DNA of 64,000 bases from Maylandia zebra (GCF_041146795.1 NC_135175.1:31437075-31501074); one strand, 5' to 3'. Counted from the stretch's first letter, positions 10,341 through 20,865 are shown. Notes: a model not told the origin generated them from the letters alone. Program-made: numbers and translations.

Positions 10341-11130
10341 AAAATTAGTAAAGACATCGACCGCATGCTCTTTAATTTTATATGGAAAAACCATAAGCAG
10401 GTCCTCTTAGCGTGGACCCTCATTTATAAACACAACTTCTCACCACACATATAACTCATCTGGAACAACAGAGATATTTTATTTCAAAATAAATCACTTT
10501 TCCTGGAAACTTGGGTCCAAAATGGGATCCTATTGGTGGCTCAGCTGGTTAATAAAGAGGGAGTACGACTTACTTACAATGAATCCCTTACACTATATAA
10601 TTTTCCCATCAGTGTTTGGGAATTCTCAATGGTGCTTGGTGCCATACCCTCAGGTACTTTAATGTTATATAAAAACACTGACAGTTCAATATCTACCTCA
10701 GTCACTCTCCCTGATCCAGCTGAGTCAGCAGTGGGAGAAATGTGCTTTTCACAGGAACTTGGTAACAGCAATAAGAGAATACGTAGTTTATTCCAAGAAG
10801 ATATCGTGTCTCTCCCATATATATAATATCTTACTGGAACCAACATGTTCCAGATATCACCTGGAAGACCGTCTGGATGATCCCATAAATATCTAATTGT
10901 AAACAAGGTGAAGGAGATCTCATGTAAAATTCTTCATAAATGTTACCCAGCCAGTCACTATATGGTAACATTTAAAAGAGACTCACGTACTCATATAATT
11001 ATTTTTTTTACCCCTGGTTTTGTATGTTCATGTTCTGTTCTTTCTTAAACTTCATCTATTTGTATGTTGTATACTTATTGTGTGTTCAATAAAGTTCAGT
11101 AAAAAAGTACGTTCTAAATGAAGCTTCAGA

Positions 11131-11147
11131 CGTCACTAATCACGTGA
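11131..11147. promoter_or_regulatory. Possible promoter motifs before exon 1 of gene B
   Basis: CGTCACTAAT followed by TCACGTGA: a CRE-like half site and a perfect E-box palindrome of the USF/MITF type, about 120 bp before the exon 1 donor. Both are kept in unit B (47098-47115). No TATA box was seen. Function is inferred from position only. Confidence 0.3.
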
Positions 11148-11149
11148 CT

Positions 11150-11265
11150 CTGGCCAAACGAATCAAGCCTCGACACGGTGCTTCTGAAGCAGCGTGTTGA
11201 TCTTTTTCACACACGCACCGGAGCGTCAGCTTCAAGCGGACCATCGCTACCTCTCACATCTACAG
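11150..11265 (+). other. Zinc-finger gene B, non-coding exon 1 (start approximate)
   Basis: Inferred first exon ending CATCTACAG before GTTAGT at 11266. The same segment in units C and D ends CTAAAG|GTAAGTG (47233 and 63033), an excellent donor, which supports the exon. The transcription start is not visible, so the left edge is approximate. No ATG-led frame linked to the zinc-finger exon was found here; the coding start lies in exon 2 at 22046. Confidence 0.45.
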
Positions 11266-11875
11266 GTTAGTGTCAAGGTAACTTTGAACTGAGTTCAGTC
11301 AATCTCGAGTTTTTCGAAGTTTTCTGAATGAAGTTTTCTGTTGCTCTCTGTGAGAGGAGACCGTTAAAGGCGAGGCTCTCCAGAGTGTAGCAAAACAGGA
11401 AACAGCTGCTGGGTGTGTGTAAGTGTGCAAACGAACAGATTAGAAGTGCAAGTGAGCCACGAGTAAAGAAAGGTCACGTTTCGTGATTTGTTTTTCTCAC
11501 CACTGATCACGCGCCCAACACTCTACACATACTTGCATCACACGCGCGCTCTCAAGCATCGGTATAGGGCTTTGAAGCTGACGTCACGCCGCAATGCATT
11601 GTGGGAGCGGATCTAGAAGGGTGGCAAGTGCCACCCTAAAATGATCCCTTGCCACCCCAAGTGCCACCCCAGTTTTGCATATGAAAGTGTTGTTTATTAA
11701 AATAAGATAGCATTAACAGTTTGAGCGTAGTTACAGTCAGCTGTGAATATAAATGTTAAAACTGAATATATTGCATAGTGTCTCCCCCCCCCCCTCCATC
11801 AGTAACAAATGGTTCAGCCCATAGCAGGACCGGCTTTTTTCTTTTTTTCAGTAGTTTCACATAAGTTTGTAATTT

Positions 11876-13648
11876 TTACTCCAGGATGCGGATGGATGAT
11901 GTGCGTCCTGCGCCACCCATACGATCTGGGGCGTATCGGAGCCATTTTTGGACTGCTTGTGCAAAGACAAACTCGGACATAGAGTTTGCCCCTAACTGCT
12001 GCGTCAGGCCATCTAGGACAAAAATACACACACAAACAAAAAAAGTGAATTAGAGCACATGAATAAGCTCTTGTTAACTGTCTTCAGCGGGGAGAAAGTA
12101 TGTAAACTCCTAGGCTGATAAACATGAAAGTTACCAGGCGTAAATCTGCAAACTGCCGCATTTGATTCCCAAAGAGCTATGAGCGGAAAAAGTGATAAGT
12201 CTTAGCATGGTGTGTCGTGTATCCTTTAAAACAAAATAAACATGGGGGTCTTCGGGCTGTACAAACTACAACCTGAGGACTAAACAAGCTGAAGACCAAA
12301 GACTCCATCTCCAGATTAACCGGACATGAAAGTCTTGTTATTAAGAAAGACAAAGTAATATAGCAAAAACTGGACAGGAAATGTGAAACACACCCAGCAG
12401 ATCAATTGATCCCTTTATTGTTCACTTTAGGCTCATAAAACTACAATAAACGGTAAAACTTACAGCGCTGTGCAGATGCATGTTTGGTATCTTTAAATGC
12501 CCTTTTTTGCTTTGTCTGGTCCTTGGTTTTTTTCCCTGCCCAGTTGAGTACCGAGGCTCGTTTGTAATGGCATAAGCCATTACACAGCGGACTCGCACCT
12601 CCAGTGTGGTCCCTCCAATCAAGGCAAAGCGTCTCACCTATAGACACATTTTAAGAGATGTAATTAGCGTGTCTCGTGTCTTAAATGTGTATGCAAGTGC
12701 TTGTGTGTATAATCAACATGCCGTCGTTATGTATTTAAATCACATCTGACAGCTATTACACTTTATAGTTACAAAGTGTACATAACCTTTATATACTTAC
12801 CATTGCCTTATTTGCCTCTTGTGATCTAAGAGCTGCCTCTGCATTGTTTAGCTCCTCAATGTTGTGCAAGGGCAAATCCAGAGGCAGTACCCCAGCATCT
12901 ACCGATTCATTGCAGCAGGGATGGCGGATGGCTCTGACCTCCTCACGGAGTTCATTAACTGCTCTGGTCCGGTCTGACAGCATAGTTAACATCTTTTGTG
13001 AGGTCGCATCTGTTTCAAAGAACAATTCTAGAAAGATTAATGGCTTAAGCAGTGAGAGGCGAAAAACTAATATATCCATAAATGATGGTGTAACATTCTG
13101 CATTCAAGTATAAGTTGTTCTAACTGCTAAAAGTGTTTGCTAGTTTTTGCCTGTCACATATATTTGATATTTGTATATGTAGCTGCCATCACCAGTGTGT
13201 GAATTGTGTGTGAATGGGTGGATGACTGAATGTGTAAAGCGCTTTGGGGTCCTTAGGGACTAGTTAAAGCGCTGTACAAATACAGGCCATTTACCATTTA
13301 TACCATGTAAAATCTGAAATTCCAAGATTTTCAAACTTGCCTTGTAATAGTGGCCTCACAGAGTCTCTGGACTCTACAGAAAAAAATCACAACAAGATGA
13401 CATTCAGGAGTATAAATTTGTGCTTTGAAGATAAGAGCACAATGACATTGTGATTCAGCTTTAAAACAATTTGAAAAGCATACCATCTATAGGGAAGTCC
13501 TCGACATCAGACTCTGCATGCTGGGGAGATCGCAAAGCTGTGTCATTTTGTGTGTCCTGCCAGAGTGGCGAAAGGTGCCGGAAGCTGGGCGGGGCATTAT
13601 GATGCTCGCTGTCAGTGGGCTGGGGGGAAGACTGCGGAGTGGTGAGGG
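11876..13648 (-). CDS. DUF4806-like transposon-derived gene (five exons, one frameshift)
   Basis: Five minus-strand exons chain with compatible phases: 13648-13484 (PQSSPQPTDSEHHN to EDFPID), 13373-13341 (ESRDSVRPLLQ), 13027-12801 (LFFETDATSQKML, then LPLDLPLHNIEELNNAEAAL), 12637-12464 (ALIGGTTLEVRVRCVMAY) and 12012-11876 (FVFAQAVQKWLRYAPDRMGG, stop at 11878-11876). Acceptors are AG; donors are GTATGC, GCAAGT (a GC donor), GTAAGT and GTAAGT. The LPLHNIEELNNAEA segment resembles DUF4806, a domain found in many fish transposon-like genes; the last exon's A..WLRYAPDR motif fits the same family. The fourth exon switches frame between AYAITNE and NWAGKK, so the copy is probably inactive. No upstream exon with a start was found. 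It occupies gene B intron 1 and has no counterpart in gene C. Confidence 0.6.
13165..13305 (+). repeat. L2-type LINE 3' end in an intron of the DUF4806-like gene
   Basis: GTGTGAATGGGTGGATGACT, TGTAAAGCGCTTTGGGGTCC and ACAAATACAGGCCATTTACC are the standard + strand terminus of fish L2-like LINEs. It lies between the exons at 13027 and 13341. Confidence 0.6.
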
Positions 13649-15173
13649 CTGTTTAGAAAAAGTTAATTTTTGTTAAGTGGATGGTAGTTACCAAATCAGA
13701 TCTGAAAAAAAGAGGAAAAATAGGGCACAATGTCAATAAGGAGGGAAAACTAGATACAAAGACGGCTCATAGAAGCTGAACCGAGTCCTATGTGTGAAGG
13801 GACAGTAACTGCGTGTGCATATGTAAGCATTTAAACACTGAAGATAGTAAAATTAACAGTATTTTGTCTAAGTCTGCCATTGTAGGAATTCATGGCAAGA
13901 CAAAAACGTGGCGCACAGTGTGACGTCAAAATAGGCGCACACCTTTGACGCTGCGTTTTCTCCGTTTTCCTCGTCCACACGTAAATGCTAAAACGGAGTT
14001 TTCGAAAATATCCACCCTAGCAGGCTTCTGTGGAGATCAGGGAAATTATTTTACTGCTATTGTTAAATAATCATCATCATTACCATTGCATTAATAATAT
14101 AATTTACAGTATTGATATTGCATTCAGATGTTTAAACAGTGTGTGTGTCTTTCAGAAAGACTAAGTTGCAGGCTGACAGGAAGTTGCAGGCTTTGCAGAA
14201 ATGAAACAAGTTATTCTGAGGAGCTGGTTAGATGAGGCTATTTGAATTACTAGGTTATTCAAATTGTCTGGTATACTTTTTATATTCTTTTATTAAGCTT
14301 TTAGTAGAGGTTCTTGATTAGAACATTTATTCAATATAGTACATATAGTTTCAGTTAGGTTGTTACACATAGAGTTGGATGTCTCGAGACCACTTTTACG
14401 TGGTCTTGGTCTCGTCTTGGTCTCGGCGGACTTTTGTCTTGGTCTTGGTCTCGCTGTTTCGGTCTTGCGTTCTCAAATCGACATAGTGTTCGGAAGATTT
14501 GGAGTCAACCATCAGCGGAGTGGGGGGGGGGGGTGGCTTACTGGGCTTAAGCCCGTGTCATTTTTTCAGAAGCATGGGGTCTTTTGGAGTGTAATTTTTT
14601 AGTTAGATGCCTGACTGACAACTGTATAAAACAAAAACAACACACGAAGCACAGAGCGCACCGTCGTAAATTCCCCCTAATTTTGGTATGATCCGAGCTC
14701 AGGCACTAGGCGACTGAGCACAGCACCCATGTGAGCGAGGGGGGAGAAGCTGCTGCCTGCGAGTTTGCTGCAGACAGAGGAGAGCTTAAGTTTGACCAGG
14801 TACCAAAGCAAATCATTCGTACTGAACTAATAATGTAAATATGACGGTGTATCACAAAAATCAAACTGATCACTTGGTTGCGTTACTTGCTCTTCGAGTG
14901 AATCAACAAATGGATAAATAAAAAGCCGAACAGCAATGCTGATTTTTTTAGAGAGTCTTAGCTTACATTTCATATTTTCAGTTGTTTCCCTCCACGGCTA
15001 AACAAACTCTCTAAATCGGTTTCAATTGTGTACTGATGAACACAACAATGGACATAAGGAGCTTCTTTCAAAGAAAAAACTCAGGTAGATGTTATTTTAT
15101 ATATTGTGCTTTGGATGTTGTTCAGTATATCTATGCAAAACAAGAGGAATTTCAATACACAGCAGTATATTCA

Positions 15174-15778
15174 CAGTTGAAACCAGATATTTACATACAC
15201 TTTATGGAGAAAACATAAAAACTTTTTTTACTGTTAAACATCAATTTAGAGTAAACTTTTGTTTTAGATAAATAAATGTTGAAATATCTTTTGAATTAGT
15301 TAAATGTCAGAATAAAAAGAGGGAGCTGTCTATTTTAATCACTTTCATCAAATGTAGGAGCACATATACACTAAGTTTATTGTTAATTAATAAGAAAACT
15401 CCAGACGATTCGATTCTGAGCTGAAGAAGCTTCTGATAGGTTAGTAGAGTCCATGTGAGTAAATTGGTGGCACAGCTGTGGATGCATATAAGGCAAAACA
15501 CAGCCTGTTTCTGTGACATGGGAAAATCAAGAGATGTCAACCAAAACACCAGGAAAAGAATCGTGGAGCTCCATAAGTGTGGCTCAATTTTGAATACAAT
15601 TTGGTGCCATTTGCAATTAAGAAATACAGATAGTTTCTCTCTTTACTCTTAAAGTTAACAAATATGTTTTTTATATTTATCAATCTAAAAAAGTAAACAT
15701 TTAGTCTGATTTGATGTTACAATTAAAAAAGTGTTTGTGTTTTTATCTGAAGAGTACATAAATATGTGGTTTCAACTG
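15174..15778 (+). mobile_element. Tc1/mariner relic, internally deleted
   Basis: The inverted termini CAGTTGAAACCAGATATTTAC (left) and GTGGTTTCAACTG (right, then TA) are the ends of a Sleeping-Beauty-like fish Tc1 family. Inside, 15518-15650 reads MGKSRDVNQNTRKRIVELHK, the N-terminal helix-turn-helix of a Tc1 transposase. The catalytic DDE core is missing. The left TA has mutated to CA. Confidence 0.75.
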
Positions 15779-15817
15779 TATATTTGATGATGTTGGTGTT
15801 TGGCTTGTCAGCACAAA

Positions 15818-15880
15818 GAGGGAGAGAGAGGAACAGAGAGGGAGAGAGAGGAGCAGAGAGGGAGAGAGAGAATGACGACA
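15818..15880. repeat. GA-rich minisatellite
   Basis: About three copies of a unit like AGAGGGAGAGAGAGGARCAG. Long serine/leucine frames on the opposite strand are artefacts. Confidence 0.8.
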
Positions 15881-16424
15881 GAACAGAGATGGAACAAGAG
15901 CAGGTGAGACACACATGTTAGTCAAATGGTTGTTTGCCAAAACTCATCAGAACATGTATCTAGTACCTAGTGTTTCTTTTTAGATACCATTTGTTACTTT
16001 TCAAATTCTATATTTATTAAGTTATGCAGGCTTGTTTGCACAACAAGGCTAAATAATTATATAAACTTTTCTCAATCTAAATATTGTACTTTGGTAGAAT
16101 TAAAAAATAAGTGTAGTGCAGGTCTATGATGATTTTTAGTGCTGCTATCATCTAGTTCTGATTCTGGTTCTGTCTTGGTTAAGTCCTCAGTAGTCCAGGG
16201 CCCTATTTCAGGAAGCCGGTTTAGTGCAAACTCTGAGTAAGTATACCCTGAGTTAACGAAAACTCTGGGTTTTTGGTTTCACAAAGCGAGTTTAGATTAA
16301 TCCTGAGTGAGTTACTATGACGACACACTCCGTGAAGCTAACCTGCCCCCTAGCAGGTTTACTTCAACTAACCCTGACGTTCTCCGCCTCTGTGTCGGAA
16401 ACCTGACTGTAGGAAGTGTCAGAC

Positions 16425-16847
16425 ATGGCGTGCTCCTTCCTTGAAGAGCCAGTAGATGTTGAAGCCCAAATTCTCCGCAGAGCTCTCCGCTGGGAGAGAG
16501 TGATTAGAGCGTGTTTGGACATTTTATCATTTCCTGATGATTTTCTGTGTGAACGTCACCGTTTGTCAGCACAATCTATAATTCATTTGAATAACATCCT
16601 CAGGCCTAATATTGCTCATGTGACACATCGCGGACATTCTCTCAGTTCTGTACATATTATTTGTATTGCACTTCGGTTTTTTGCAAACGGGAGCTTTCTG
16701 TATAATATTGGTGACGCTGAGCACGTTTCCAAGGCTACCGTCTGTCGGGCAGTCAGGAATGTTACAGTTGCACTGAAACGTCTCCTGTACTTGTTTGTGG
16801 TGTTCCCATTATCACAAATGTGGAAGCCAACTGCTCAGCCTCTGTGA
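16425..16847 (+). pseudogene. Harbinger transposase N-terminal exon
   Basis: The frame starts ATG GCG at 16425 (MACSFLEEPVDVEAQILRRA). Family features are RHRLSAQSIIHLNNILRP, HRGHSLSSVHIICIALRFFA, GSFLYNIGDAEHVSKATVCR and FVVFP, all in the order found in HARBI1-like proteins. About 140 residues are present. The DDE nuclease part that normally follows FVVFP is missing, so the element cannot move itself. Confidence 0.7.
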
Positions 16848-17275
16848 GTGGTGGTGGTGGAGGACCCCCACCTGTTTTTCGGGCCTCCGCTTTTTTTCTG
16901 TTGGCTATAACGGGTCACATTTGAGCATACAGAGTAATCAAATATGTACTTGTAATGTGCTCAGATAATTTCAATAAGTGCTTACAGAAAGAAAATTAAT
17001 GTAGCCTCTAACTGCAATTGATTTACATCGGACAAACAGACCAAGCACTATGGCTCATAATACAATTCCACCTTACCTGTTTGGACTATATTTTTATATT
17101 TCATTTTTACTTGCTGCCAGGCACGTTTGGGGCCTGTTGGGTTGCACCTGCGCTCACATCACATCACAAAATAAAATGTATGAGATAAAAAATAAAATAA
17201 AATATAATAAAATAACGTGTTAAATGGGTGGAAATCCCTAGATCAATGTTTAAATTAACACTCACGCATTGACTC

Positions 17276-17438
17276 TGTCGGCTATGTTTTGCCATGCATG
17301 CTCCCTTTGTTTTGCAGCTGAGGCTGTGTTACTTTTTTTCCGCGGAATTTGCATGTTATCGGCATATGCTGCCATCAGAATTTCGGCCTCAAGCGCTGTA
17401 AGGTACGTTGACCGCGCCTTCTTTCCCTCCGTCTCCAT
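17276..17438 (-). CDS. Harbinger Myb/SANT-like protein, first exon
   Basis: Minus-strand reading METEGKKARSTYLTALEAEI, then LMAAYADNMQIP and KQREHAWQNIADRVNA, ending at an AATGC|GTGAGT donor. The pattern of an acidic/aromatic helix, then K-R-W spacing before W-Q-I-A-D-R-V-N-A, is that of the trihelix Myb-like domain of Harbinger accessory proteins. If the donor is not used, a TGA follows at once. Confidence 0.6.
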
Positions 17439-17837
17439 GGTGACTCGCTTAATCTGTGCTCCACTAATCAGGGCTTTATGTATCCTCGTGCGCGCGCTTA
17501 ACTCGAGGTTAAAGCAACTCCGCGTTGATTGAACTAATTGTTATCAGCCTTTCTGAAACCGAATATTCCGAGTTGGACAGTTCGGGGTTACTCAACCCTG
17601 AGTATCGTTTTTCACTCTGAGTTTTCTAAACCGGCTTCCTGAAATAGGGCCCTGATTTTGAACTGTTGTAGTCCTGTTTTAATTCCGGATCAGTTCTGGG
17701 TCTGGTTGAATTGGGGTTTAGTCCCTGTGTCTTGATACAGGCCCGACTTTGTTCTGCCTTGCTGCTTAATTAAAAAAACTAGTTTAAGGTGTCCTGCATA
17801 GAATAGCATCTGGCTGCAGTTTAAAGACTTTTTTTGT

Positions 17838-18005
17838 CTCGGTCTCGGTCTTGGTCTTGGTCTCATCTTGACTCGGTCTCGGTCTTGGTCTCGTCTCAAC
17901 TTGTTCTTGGTCTTGTCTTGGTCTCGATACCCTCTGGTCTTGGTCTTGTCTTGGTCTCGATACCCCCCTGGTCTTGGTCTTGTCTTGGTCTCGGATTAGG
18001 CGGTC
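17838..18005. repeat. GGTCTTGGTCTCG minisatellite near the right end of the hAT-like element
   Basis: Tandem TCTTGGTCTCGG-type words with a larger unit of about 31 bp (GGTCTTGGTCTTGTCTTGGT then CTCGATACCCC) repeated about three times. A shorter run of the same words lies at 14396-14466 next to the left end. Such subterminal iterations can be transposase binding sites in DNA transposons; here that is inference. Confidence 0.7.
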
Positions 18006-18660
18006 TTGACTACAAGTCTAGTTACACATAAGGATGAGCCTCTGTTCTGGTGAAAGGTCAGAAGTGCAACGGGTGAGATGAGAGAGCATTTAAGGGCGAG
18101 ACACACATACAGTTAGTGAGCGTTAGTAGGCAAGAGGTGACATACACATATACGCACACACATTAGTTAGACTCATTTATAGGTGAGAAGTTGGTCATGT
18201 TTGTCTCTGGAAAGAGGAACAGTTTCTTGTTGTCTCTGCAAGAAAGAGGAACAGCGTCTGGCAGGATGTGGGGCTCGTGTTCCAGACGAGATAGAAGACA
18301 ACGTTCTTTTAAACCGTGTTAAAAGTCATTGTGCTTTTGATTTGACGTATGTATATATTCTGTCTGTGACGTATGAAGGGGCGTCATTAATTCAAACCCT
18401 GATGCTATAAAAATCTGTGTATGCTTTGATTAAGTCGGAGAACCGTTCCTGTCTGCGAACAGGCACTGGTCTTCCCACGCGTGTATTCATTAAAATCAAT
18501 TGTTTTGACCAAGATCTTCTGGACCATGGTTGTTTGTACTCTCCTTCATCAATATTTGAACCTTAACACTTCTTTAAAAATCTCAGTTTTCAGTTAACGA
18601 AAACGCAGTTTACGTGTGGACAAAAGGTGCAAACACAAGTTAGGTGAGCGTGCAACGTAA

Positions 18661-19556
18661 AGTTTGAATTGAGTGCGAATTGAAGCGGGTGCTCTCCAAT
18701 CATTAAAAGTAACAAAGTCATTGAACACATTTATACAGTTACCTTTACGTTTATCAATTATATATCACAGATTTAATTTTTTTGTAGTACTATGCTAAAA
18801 AGCAACTACAGAGCGAAAGTCTGGGTCAAGCGCCGAGGCGATGGCAAGAACAAAGGAATCCTCGACGCGTTAAAGCTAGCTTTGTAAGGGATTATAACAG
18901 CAAAGTATGAAACGAAAATGTTTTCTTTGTTGATAGACTTTGTTTGCAGTGCAATTTATTTGTTGCCAGATTGTAAGATGAAAGTAGACACAGTTTCAGG
19001 CTCCCACATTTTGTCCGAAACTGTACATTAACGAGTTTTTTTTTTTCCTTTTTTTTCTTTCTTTTTTTTGCTGTTATTCAAATGCAACCGTGGAAATAAC
19101 GAATAGAAAAAAATTCATTCATTCTTACCTTATACTAATCGTGGTGCAGGCCAGTGCAGTGCATGAACTGATGCCTTCTCCGGTCAATTCCGCTGAGAGT
19201 AAATCTAATGTCCTCCTCTACTGTACAAGACAATGGTTACCTGGAGGGATGTACCAATGTGATAGGGGTGCTGCAGAATAGTCCAAGTGATCGCTGCTTT
19301 AATTTCCCGGTCAACTATACATAAATTGCATGTCGACACGATTTTTTAAAGCTGGTGCACTAGACCAAAAGTCATTGATAACAAAAGAACAATAAATCTA
19401 CTTTTTCCGGTACTTTATACGCGCTCAGTTGCAATGCAATTTAACGCTCAACTACAGATCGATGGCTTTTTGATGGTGGCCAGCGCCGAATGATGGTCAA
19501 CTATAAATAGGTGTTTTCTCGACGTTGTTGTTGTCACCTGGTCGACTACAAATAGA
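18661..19556. other. Intron 1 of gene B, no gene seen
   Basis: AT-rich and T-rich sequence without a supported gene. One short + frame (18795-18886) reads YRAKVWVKRRGDGKNKGILD but has no recognised family or splice context. Confidence 0.4.
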
Positions 19557-20189
19557 TCAAATATCAATGACAAAAAAACAACGGTAAATCAACTTTATTA
19601 CAAGGGCAAACCTGGTAGGGTCCGTCAGACCGGTGACAGCCATCCAGGGAACCTGTTTCAGTTGCCGAAGATTCCGCGAATTCGCTCCACCGCAGCGAAG
19701 ATGAGGTAAGAGAAGGCGGTAATGCTGAATCTCTTCAGCCAAGCCGACAACAGGTACCAGCCAGGTGCCAATAGGTTCCAGGAAGCGACAGGAGACAAAA
19801 CGCCAGTGCAAAGGTCTGAATTCAGTCAGAGTGCATTCGGAAACTAATCTGTTACTGCCAGATGAAAGAGCCAAATATGATTTCAGTTTCACGAGTAGCC
19901 CGCTACGTTTTCCCCGACGTTTAAAGCGCTTCCTCTTATGAGATGTGGTAGGGGTGTAATCCAGGTGATGCGGTACTCCAGATAGTAGCAGAGGTAGAAA
20001 AAAGTCCTGTCCATCAGCGTTAGTCCTTCCCAAATTCTCTGTGGCAAATCGAATATTTAACAGAGCTTCACGATCGTAGGTCAATAGAGAGTCAGCGTTG
20101 TTCAATAAAAGTGACGAAAACAATAGAAACACGCAGAGCAAAAGTGGATCCGACAACCGTGGACGGCGAGCCATGCACACCGGCACCAT
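19557..20189 (-). pseudogene. LINE 5' coding fragment (region before the endonuclease domain)
   Basis: A 210-residue minus-strand frame. It starts with a hydrophobic leader (LSDPLLLCVFLLFSSLLL), followed by LLTYDREALLNIRFA, a basic block KRKRFKRRGKRSGLLVKLKS and WLVPVVG. This order matches the N-terminal extension found in some fish LINE ORF2 proteins, upstream of the conserved N-A-R-S-L start of the endonuclease. Here the match stops at TRFALV and runs directly into TAATAAAGTTG, a poly(A)-signal-like sequence. No endonuclease or reverse transcriptase follows. A host gene cannot be excluded, but the context is entirely transposon. Confidence 0.45.
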
Positions 20190-20639
20190 CTTACACGGAA
20201 GAATATATATATTTCGAGATGATGGCAGCAGCAGCAGCCGTTCTCAGCATGAGTAGCTTAATGTTGTTCGTGTGTAATTCACGTTGAGTAGGCTAACCAC
20301 GTTATTACATTAATGCATGTAAGGTGAACTAGCAAACATCATCATAGCTACATGCGGCTGTCTTCTTGTTTGATGGCAGATACTCCCTTCACCCTGGCCA
20401 AAAAGGCTAAAATGACCAAAGAAAAAGTGGAAAACAGTTAAACATGAGAGGTTTTTGGACAAAGTTTGTGTGTTTGTTTTTTTTTGTTTTTTTTGTTTTT
20501 TTGTTTTTTTTCCTTCATTGTTTAAGCACTGCTTCCAGCCAAGTGTGATACCATATATGCCTCATAGCTGTAGAAAAGGCTAAAATTGTTATCTTTTTAC
20601 AAAAAACAGCTGAACATGAGAGGTTTTTGGACCAATTTT

Positions 20640-20752
20640 GTGTTCTCCATTCTTTAAGCACCGGTTTGAGCACCGTTTAAGCACCGGCACGGTTTCAAAA
20701 GTACCGGTTTGGCACCGGTATCGGATAAAACCTAAACGATACCCATCCCTAG
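20640..20752. repeat. hAT-type right end (AACGATACCCATCCCTA)
   Basis: A repeated AAGCACCGG word leads into GGTATCGGATAAAACCTAAA and ends CGATACCCATCCCTA, a common non-autonomous fish hAT terminus. Its left partner was not found, so it is probably truncated. Confidence 0.45.
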
Positions 20753-20865
20753 TGTTGAGCGCTCAGTGCATCTGCGTTCGACTACTACGCCTAGGCTGCA
20801 CTGTCGAGTGCAGATCCACTGAGCGTAGCGCAAGCTAGCAAGACAGAAGCTAAGCTCGTTGCAAC

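Larger units (their letters stand above)
8614..11107 (+). mobile_element. L1/Tx1-like LINE, degraded (unit A)
   Basis: Successive frames encode pieces of an L1-like ORF2: KAEEEEVISKIASYYQKSPE (8940), SPLTVEEVCNSISAL, NKSPGTDGSTAEFY, LITLIPKPNKD, SWRPVCLLNNDYEI and DETQSGFMRNRHISNNIRLV (9441-9870). C-terminal pieces such as ISKDIDRMLFNFIWKNH follow near 10345. It ends near 11107 with TTCAATAAAGTTCAGTAAAAAAG, a poly(A)-type tail. Stops and frameshifts make it dead. It is cut by two younger insertions (9071-9186 and 9861-10340) and lies just upstream of exon 1 of gene B. The unit B copy is at 43985-47073. Confidence 0.8.
16197..17653. mobile_element. PIF/Harbinger transposon with both ends
   Basis: The terminal inverted repeat AGGGCCCTATTTCAGGAAGC (continuing CGGTTTAG) at the left is matched by CTAAACCGG..CCTGAAATAGGGCCCT at the right, about 28 bp nearly perfect. 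It holds a transposase first exon on + (16425-16847) and a Myb/SANT-like exon on - (17438-17276), the classic Harbinger pair in tail-to-tail order. No clear 3-bp target duplication could be assigned. It is nested in the hAT-like element. Confidence 0.8.
14370..18020. mobile_element. hAT-like DNA transposon with exact 8-bp target duplication
   Basis: Flanked by GTTACACA (14362-14369 and 18021-18028). The ends are TAGAGTTGGATGTCTCGAGACC-like on the left and, reverse complemented, TAGACTTGTAGTCAAGACC on the right. Eight-base duplication fits hAT and similar superfamilies. A short exon at 15036-15085 encodes MDIRSFFQRKNS before a GTAGAT donor, resembling the first exon of hAT transposases (compare MDIRKFFKK at 32677). 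The rest of a transposase was not found. It contains a Tc1 relic, a GA-rich repeat and a complete-looking Harbinger element. GGTCTTGGTCTCG-type minisatellite lies just inside both ends. Confidence 0.6.
14029..18568 (+). mobile_element. Solo LTR of a retrovirus-like element, split by a hAT-like insertion
   Basis: Begins TGTGGAGATC and ends CCTTAACA, flanked on both sides by CTTC (14025-14028 and 18569-18572). Without the inserted hAT-like element the LTR is about 881 bp. It has a TATA-like CTATAAAAA at 18405 and an ATTAAA signal at 18489-18494 in the spacing expected of an LTR promoter and R region, so transcription would run +. No gag, pol or env sequence is attached. The 4-bp duplication and TGT..ACA ends fit retroviruses or related LTR elements; the family was not identified. 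Confidence 0.6.
13905..18660. repeat. Foldback-like element interrupted by the solo LTR
   Basis: The left piece (13905-14024) contains CGTCCACACGTAAATGC and CGGAGTTTTCGAAAAT. The right piece (18573-18660) contains AACGCAGTTTACGTGTGGAC. The two are partial inverted repeats of each other and become contiguous when the LTR and one copy of its CTTC duplication are removed. They look like the two arms of a MITE or the end of the DUF4806-bearing element. Exact limits are uncertain. Confidence 0.4.

Noticed and set aside
11619-11636. Palindrome GGGTGGCAAGTGCCACCC
   Set aside because: Looks like a fragment of a common fish repeat; no evidence for a regulatory role and it is not shared between units.
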